Source of the DNA: CAXXOK01 sp964497495
GTDB lineage: Bacteria; Bacillota; Clostridia; Christensenellales; Aristaeellaceae
Assembly: GCA_964497495.1 (NCBI GenBank)
Contig: CAZCCZ010000011.1
Coordinates: 13,119 to 77,118 of the forward strand
Direction of reading: 5' to 3'
DNA length: 64,000 nt
Below are positions 62,201 through 64,000 of this stretch, one piece after another. A model generated the notes under the pieces. It saw nothing but the letters and a program-made list of their open reading frames with translations. It made no database searches and was not told the origin of the DNA. Numbering within the stretch: the stretch's first letter is position 1; each line of letters starts with the position of its first letter. A program made the position numbers and the translations under genes.

Positions 62201-64000
62201 CCGTGAAGGCCAGAACGGTCGGCGGCATCTACGCACCCGTCGGCAATAAGACCATCATCCTGAAAGACGCCCCGACGACCGTCAAGATCAGTAAGATCGC
62301 CCTGGGCGGCACCGTGACCGCGGAGCTCCAGGGCGCGTGGCTCGCGATCACGCACGTGGACGCCGCCGACCCGAACGCCGACCCCGTGACCGGCGTCGTG
62401 CCGGACGGTAACCCCTGGCAGAGCGGAACCGCACCGCATGTGGTCACCGGCCTGACCGCGGGCGTGGAGTATACCCTTACGGAGCTCTCTCCCGCAGCCG
62501 GCTACACAGTCGCCGAAAGCATCAACTTCATCATCCAGCCGGACGGCTCCGTGAAGGCCAAGAAGGCCGGCGAGAGCACGTACGCGCCGGTTACGGACAA
62601 GACCGTGCTCATGGTGGACGACACCACGAAACTCGTTCTGGAAAAGCAGGATGAGAACGGCGAAGCGATTACCGCCGGCGTCGGCTTCACCCTTTACGCC
62701 TCCGACAGCGCGGGCACATTGGGCGCGGCGGTGGGCGGCGCGGGGCTCAGCTTTGAAAAGCTGACCGCGGGCGGCTACTACTGGCTGTACGAAACCACCG
62801 TGCCGCAGGGTTACTCCGCCATGAAGCCCCTGCACTTCCGCTTCAACTACGACGCGGGCACCGGGGCGACGTCGCTCACGTTCACCGACGCGGCGCGCAC
62901 CGACGTGACCGTCAAGAGCGCGGCGGCCGGCAAGGTGACCCTGACCGTCCGCGATACGCCCACCTCGGTCTCCGTGCGCAAACAGGATGAGAACGGCAAC
63001 CCGCTCGCGGGCGCCGTGCTGGCCGTGTATACGGACGTAAACGGCGCGCCGGGCACGCTGATAACCGGCACCCGGTTCACCACGGTGAACGACGACCCGG
63101 CCACCCCGGGCGTGGACGAATCCATCCACACGTATACAAGGCTCCTCAACGACGGCCAGACCTACTGGCTGGTGGAGGAAAGCGCGCCCGCCGACTACGC
63201 GACGGCAGCGCCGGTTCGCTTCACCGTCGGCGTTACGACGGCCACGGTGGCATTCCCCCTCACGATGACGGATCTGCCGATGGAGCTGATCCTCTACAAG
63301 CTGGACAGCAACCTGACCGATAATTCCGGCAACTACACCGGCAACCCGATCCCCGGCGTAGACCTGACCCTGACCGGCCCCTACAAGCTGGGCGGCGTCA
63401 CCCAACCCTCCTACGTCTGGACGTGGAACACCGACGACGGCAACCCCTATACCCTGACCATGGCCGACGGCCTGGTGCCCGGCGGTACCTACGTCCTGAG
63501 CGAGGATCCCGCCACGCTCCCGGACGGCTACCAGCTGGCGCAGCCCATGACCTTCACCCTGCCCCTGCGCGGCGGCGTGGTGAAGAAGGTCATGGTGGAC
63601 GCGCCCACGGGCGAGGTTGAGGTCAAGGTGACCAAGGTATACCAGAACGGCGTGAACGGCCTTCCCCTGCCCGCCGGCAGGCTGCCTGCCTACGTGACCA
63701 TCCGGCTCTGGCGCGGCACCAACGCCAACGGCTCCGGCGCCGTTGAGATCAACCGGTACGACCTGACCGCCGTCGACAACTGGGCGCATACCTTCAGCGG
63801 TCTGCCCAAGACCGACGCCAACGGCAGCCTCTACTATTACACCGTTTCCGAGGACGTCGTGCCCGGCTTCACCCTCGTGTCCATCGGCAGCGACGAAGAC
63901 GGAACCGAGAACTTCGCCTTCACCGTCACCAACCGTGCCAACGAAGTGAAGATCAGCAAGCGGGCCGTGGGCGGCGGTACGGAGCTGAAGAACGCCTACC
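50266..64000 (+). CDS. Giant Cna_B/SpaA-repeat surface adhesin, 3' end beyond window
   Basis: One frame runs unbroken from ATG 50266 to the right edge, at least 4,578 residues. Residues 1-36 are a signal peptide ending ASA. Pro/Thr/Glu/Ala-rich linkers (about 46-112, 246-320 and 446-485) alternate with beta-rich domains, then five units of 136-143 residues start TYTYEDD-like at 486, 629, 768, 904 and 1040. Residues about 1209-1500 match the choice-of-anchor A type adhesive domain (IWNFYNCNGITITLG, then GTVVAENI). The rest is a stalk of roughly 27 Cna_B and SpaA-like domains, each opening with a Lys strand (VDKLW, VSKVW, VNKTW, VRKTD), carrying a mid-domain Glu and ending with Asn in VTN/LTN, the triad that forms isopeptide bonds. 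The sorting signal is not seen. Likely a wall-anchored, protease-resistant adhesin. Confidence 0.93.
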   Translation, partial: MWKNNARVRRGQKSVLAFLTCAVLLASSLFTTVASADTQYFDAEWKLVVSPAATPVPSATPAAGASASPSPEASQSVEPGVTAELTETPAQGSEATEAPSPTEVPVPEQTAVPASTLRADVDGMTFEVTVAGDSPLAGAAFAATRVDNGALLGAAGVAYPDAALRLYQIAFTTGGGALAVPANLSVLVSGSSYGDFVPASSVPFVWRDNVASFGDSSAVGVGGGSWQTGLTLPDTDMILLVARTAESETPQATQAETLAPETAVPEAGETAVPEATESATPEAGETVVPEATESATSVPSESPTPEATASPTPEPAPTEGTYTYNDDDVSFTATLSGSLPPIGTEFFVERSQPALPAAEADGASYVQLLGYRIGFRVPEGELTTSKPMTVALTIKSRAVYAAATNLFNSQGETLWNSGTDAGANTRQNFEFQLIVGSSFAFASLHTAATEAPEATETPAVTEEPAATQEPAATEEPAATEEPVPATYTYEDDALRLNVTVADASLLPEGAQLAVSVTGADWAAYAERLQALGYAQAQASPLYQVNASFTLNGEPVDASAVSAAYSLLLKGAQPEGAAAFLLPAGSDGAESLAQTDDGLSASFTGSGEAAFGLAVLAPAQAPAAEPVPATYTYEDDILRLNVTVADASLLPADAALTATLANGQWPEYTALLQAQGYESADTAQVLNVSTAFVSGGTAVDLSAVQATYDLFIKGTPPTDAAALALLSGSDTPVVALNAADGGMQGSFTAACGAQFGVAVLAKPEPKPATFTYDGDAVRLTVTVADASLLPEGAQLAANISAGSWTEYADRLQAQGVSEARVQRIVKVLAAFAVDGTIVDTSAVPMTYELLFKNEQIENVDAWVVRADSATPADSFAPSTEGTAASFTATGEIELGLAMTSRAEGTFVYEDDAYRLTVTLADATQLPEGAVFGASVSAGDWQEYGQRLQAQGFDQTRVRQIAKILASFTVDGAPVDISGIPMTYDLLLKGAQYEGSDAWALLADAAAPADTLTQTEQGAEITYAAAGGTLEGLAVALPGRTVYTYEDDQLYVVATLTDPSAVPEGASLVVTPVEITDEMQAYIDGAAPTDGTLESDGEDHPLQHTYTAYDIRFVADGVEYELQSGEANVSITYKQTAGNEQNPLDVTVTHLEETDGGVTPVVVPSEFSTDENQRVETVQFDTDSFSVVILGFATNDTSYVYKRYPTSAPAFTAMTSTNPPTYFASRLLGIAGNFGLVAFSKLTLSASDVNSNFLAGTVAMSSTVPVGTKNQWNELCYAQNFESASSNLLRDGLGQILAVGSDVNLSFDGAFNITANSVKTKLDHVKTVYKDENTASNPFINLSSVKSYVQGVSNSLKKSNANVDATFSSNLITLKLTSLTNTGIYNLSPSAMSGYNDIRLDGFSGSKGVLVINVDCNNQNVTLPQNIKMYIDGAESGLGEITSGSFGTCRTIWNFYNCNGITITLGVMKGTVIALGANVVLPYNVNGTVVAENIDVNAENHRDDFTKTIDLGVNITVDKLWQDANGNAISAPSGATVTVQLYQDGTAYGSAVTLSGSNNWAATWTDLPEGHTYSAQEVSLTGADESDYNTTYVNNDLFSSGTIDIVNEQIPPAGITVSKVWKNASGTVISAPANSYVMVQLYKDGAAYGAEVKLYGGNNWAYTWSDLEYGYTYSVEETSVTGVAVVDGIGNGYVVSYSNNDLYLDRSGALLTSGIVANCVTTTTGTPTPSPTPTTTPITRNYTVTVYNQAVPTAKITVAKVWKNASGTVISAPVNSYVMVQLYQDGAAYGAEVKLYGGNGWTYAWTGLPYGHTYSVAETSVTGVAVVNGSANGYNVSYVNNEIIFSNTAGGVSLFCVPTTTTATPTPTPTSTAYQYNVTINNQVVTTTSISVHKVWMSTSHANITPSTVNGSGYQFVVQLYRTKNGATEAFGSPVSSASFTYVANGNWPYWNYTWTGLDNSYAYSIKEVSVNGNAVVATSAGDLAGLYYVYCTNNRGISTGEITLYNKALPPTSVTVNKTWDDDNNADGTRPASLDLTLRRKYREGSYNNATSKWVPTGNWVVDSWSKTVTVTSAGGWTATVGNLPANYYYYSKNDGTEDLIFDSSSNTAYVYYAEEPTVPAGYTKTENGTTTVVNKRDTTSVTLHKVWLNVANANVSDDSSVKMETAVFQLYATQGGATNAYGDPVTLTYDDRQGSGESSYWEYTWTGLPRGYTYTVKELSVSGITVIETDMGQQAGFYYVWYYANGGIESGTMEVRNKHLPSTKVNVLKTWHNDTAATRPSSLTLILKRKYMEPYSWLTTPNWIVDDWSKEVVVTAANNWAATVDGLPNVYGYYLSNDGSGTLVYDSNTAHTGYQYFIEEPNVPSGYTKTENGTTTVDNSMLPVEIDVTKTWDFSDAVETQALPEVVFKLYDFANTDPSVTPLRSVTITAGSAESDYHAEFTGLPKYDTSGNEIPYTVLEVVSRAYSTSRTGDRTSGFAFRNTLVTTSVSGEKTWKDKDGNAYTGYRPAIRVNLLRNNVVYAYKDFPAVADGASATYQYEFNNLPKYDPDGNEYTYAIQELTVPGFTGALNGTDLVNRVETTGISVTKRWNDNGYDYGVALARPAVTVYLFNGVDAQAVDSHDFPTGTTSYDYTFANLPKGYYSPAGTYAPYTYTVTESAVNGYTLVGTTGSGTAANPYVLTNKLNITTVYVAKTWTLATGVTVVPEITVKLWRSNDEAGTNKTLMATKVVPAGIYVQANYEWSWQHLPKSNPASGDDYFYTVEEVFSDAGANGYSPSIAYDRTASDSVTALLTNTQRTVSLTGVKSWKDQNGDSYAGYRPAFTVTLYQNNAVYSAYLPSPTVSFPANATSYAYTFANLPKYDPSGTEYAYKVVESAVDGFAGTYAPVTKSNDVITANVTNQLRKTKVVVDKTWLDGGEDVTSTVQRTATVQLVRKTASMSAYETVVGQTATLTWNSTPRYEVVFDNLPAGVVNAGGTYEAYTYSVAEVSVSGYTSAVGATTQGNGQQNVTVTNTRVRISFTVNKKWFHADGTATTPPAGTTVTVQLMSSVGGAAPQDVPGAYLVLNGTVDAASTDVIAFETAPWVALFQNLPQYTDAGEQITYSARESAFSGATGFWADTQSVNSQAFDIRNHETRIYVTKRDDLGAPLPGAQFTIVGGGNTFTLPGGSATANWTRLGLKPDTVYVLTETVTPAGYLTAAPVTFRILSTNGQAQVYNDGAGLWTDCAGNEIVVTDESVLVKVVKLDIDTADHTINLTDCDGHYVTGAVLTLYAQGNATPLQVINVTSESAYELDATKLTVGGTYVLRETVTPTGYRTAPDLTITIGAGTNGTLYVMCDTPITYKDIVVEKTWGAGSLPVNVIFDLYMNNGATPIESVTLAAGTASVAFPGNAAVCVNHRYPTADASGAAITYTVKERAINGYYVSSAMAQTSDDTTIYNTITNSPVIVKFSKRMLTGADELPGAQMRLADNADATKVWTWASVGTQHVITGELVVGHTYTLSETTAPYGYAVTQSVSFTVNADGSLTPVAVPANTAVYSDETNGNLVLMKDKQLSLTLSKKAVDESNELPGAMLALTDITVSGSPVPVASWQSANVPKVLSSSVSLDGTGTEVGGVYYHLAAGQVYPLIGGHRYELTETAAPGKYLVASSVTFTLTVNGTVTNVSANGELSGTTVTLRDTLNAFVIYKEDADTHAKLAGARFRLYLYDGNASDHHGAEVFASENIVTGANGEYTLRGLLNGQTYVLSEVAVPAGYNLAPDTVFTYEDSQQAVPKVSVTVSDGKASFKVRKTDANGQPLKGATLAVYSADKANKLWEGDSVEATTGNPGGWITLYAELGETDASAHLVKGGAYFLHEEAAPEGYVVRTDYIPFTFGEGGATECSYPNSPTLVYIRKTDLGGVTQLRDAALKVTHVDFSNPTADPVTGVVTDDSWTSDGVSDHMISGLTIGVEYTLTETAAPDGYVIAESINFIIQPDGSVKARTVGGIYAPVGNKTIILKDAPTTVKISKIALGGTVTAELQGAWLAITHVDAADPNADPVTGVVPDGNPWQSGTAPHVVTGLTAGVEYTLTELSPAAGYTVAESINFIIQPDGSVKAKKAGESTYAPVTDKTVLMVDDTTKLVLEKQDENGEAITAGVGFTLYASDSAGTLGAAVGGAGLSFEKLTAGGYYWLYETTVPQGYSAMKPLHFRFNYDAGTGATSLTFTDAARTDVTVKSAAAGKVTLTVRDTPTSVSVRKQDENGNPLAGAVLAVYTDVNGAPGTLITGTRFTTVNDDPATPGVDESIHTYTRLLNDGQTYWLVEESAPADYATAAPVRFTVGVTTATVAFPLTMTDLPMELILYKLDSNLTDNSGNYTGNPIPGVDLTLTGPYKLGGVTQPSYVWTWNTDDGNPYTLTMADGLVPGGTYVLSEDPATLPDGYQLAQPMTFTLPLRGGVVKKVMVDAPTGEVEVKVTKVYQNGVNGLPLPAGRLPAYVTIRLWRGTNANGSGAVEINRYDLTAVDNWAHTFSGLPKTDANGSLYYYTVSEDVVPGFTLVSIGSDEDGTENFAFTVTNRANEVKISKRAVGGGTELKNAY
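51721..53790 (+). repeat. Five N-terminal 136-143-residue repeats in the giant adhesin
   Basis: Units beginning at 51721, 52150, 52567, 52975 and about 53383 share an opening TY-TYEDD, then a R-L-VTVADASLLPEGA-like strand, a helical RLQAQG segment and a closing beta hairpin. The last is most divergent. Two earlier regions (about 50600 and 51220) look like distant copies. I do not recognise the domain. Confidence 0.75.
55120..55652 (+). repeat. Near-identical 110-bp direct repeat in two Cna_B domains
   Basis: Copies at 55120-55229 and 55543-55652 differ at four positions by eye, and lie 423 bases (141 codons) apart, one domain plus its Thr/Pro-rich linker. It indicates recent duplication or gene conversion of a stalk domain. 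Confidence 0.85.
62162..62560 (+). repeat. Identical 51-bp direct repeat in two SpaA-like domains
   Basis: Copies at 62162-62212 and 62510-62560 are identical and 348 bases (116 codons) apart, both encoding the ESINFIIQPDGSVKA strand pair. This points to a recent tandem domain duplication. Confidence 0.88.

Noticed and set aside
50176..63789. Very long minus-strand open frames (over 800 codons each) opposite the adhesin gene
   Set aside because: They arise from the GC-rich, stop-poor codon use of the sense gene. Their translations are low-complexity Arg/His/Gly/Val-rich with no signal, domain or ribosome-binding site.

Overview
The window looks like a chromosomal segment of a GC-rich, saccharolytic, anaerobic member of the Bacillota (Clostridia), probably from a gut-type habitat. 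The reasons are four CUT1-type oligosaccharide ABC loci (the first seen only by its last codons), AraC/YesMN, ROK and XRE local regulators, strong Shine-Dalgarno sites and sigma-A-like promoters, several glycosidases, and a giant Cna_B/SpaA-repeat surface protein. A Christensenellales-like lineage is possible, but I cannot place it from sequence alone. I saw no rRNA, tRNA, CRISPR array, insertion sequence or phage gene.

Layout. 1-1.35 kb: end of a solute-binding protein (SBP) gene, its terminator and a DMT permease. 1.4-8.2 kb (+): a structured intergenic stretch, then ROK regulator, SBP, two permeases, ROK sugar kinase and a SIS-domain sugar-phosphate isomerase/deaminase, an amino-sugar-like operon closed by a strong terminator. 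8.2-16.7 kb (-): YesM/YesN-type two-component system, SBP, two permeases and a cytoplasmic GH3 glycosidase. 17.0-19.1 kb (-): an unusual TIR, Sel1/TPR and C-terminal membrane-anchor protein, followed by a gene-poor stretch. 20.0-29.4 kb: nitrilase-family hydrolase (-), SBP and two permeases (+), AraC regulator (-), GH4 glycosidase and NagB-like protein (+), then a separately promoted ADP-ribosylglycohydrolase (+). 29.5-42.5 kb: a divergent polyol/ketose locus. XRE regulator, DhaK and DhaL lie on the minus strand; SBP, two permeases, Fe-alcohol dehydrogenase, a second DhaK/DhaL pair, a GH2 beta-mannosidase-like enzyme and a zinc polyol dehydrogenase lie on the plus strand. 42.7-46.4 kb (-): class I ribonucleotide reductase nrdAB with two NrdR boxes. 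46.6-49.5 kb: a frameshifted secreted leucine-rich-repeat gene, canonical nagB and a secreted metallo-beta-lactamase-fold protein. 49.6 kb to the right edge: an AT-rich control region and one open frame of at least 4,578 codons.

How it fits together. Most of the segment is modular glycan foraging: a sensor or local regulator, an SBP with two permeases, one or two glycosidases, and enzymes that feed the freed sugar, amino sugar or polyol into central metabolism. No CUT1 ATPase gene is present, so the permeases presumably share a MsmX-type ATPase encoded elsewhere. A strong GC-rich hairpin follows the SBP gene in every complete transport operon. The least ordinary items are the giant adhesin, the TIR/Sel1 membrane protein, the doubled DhaKL module around a beta-mannosidase, and the lack of a clear lipobox on three of four SBPs.
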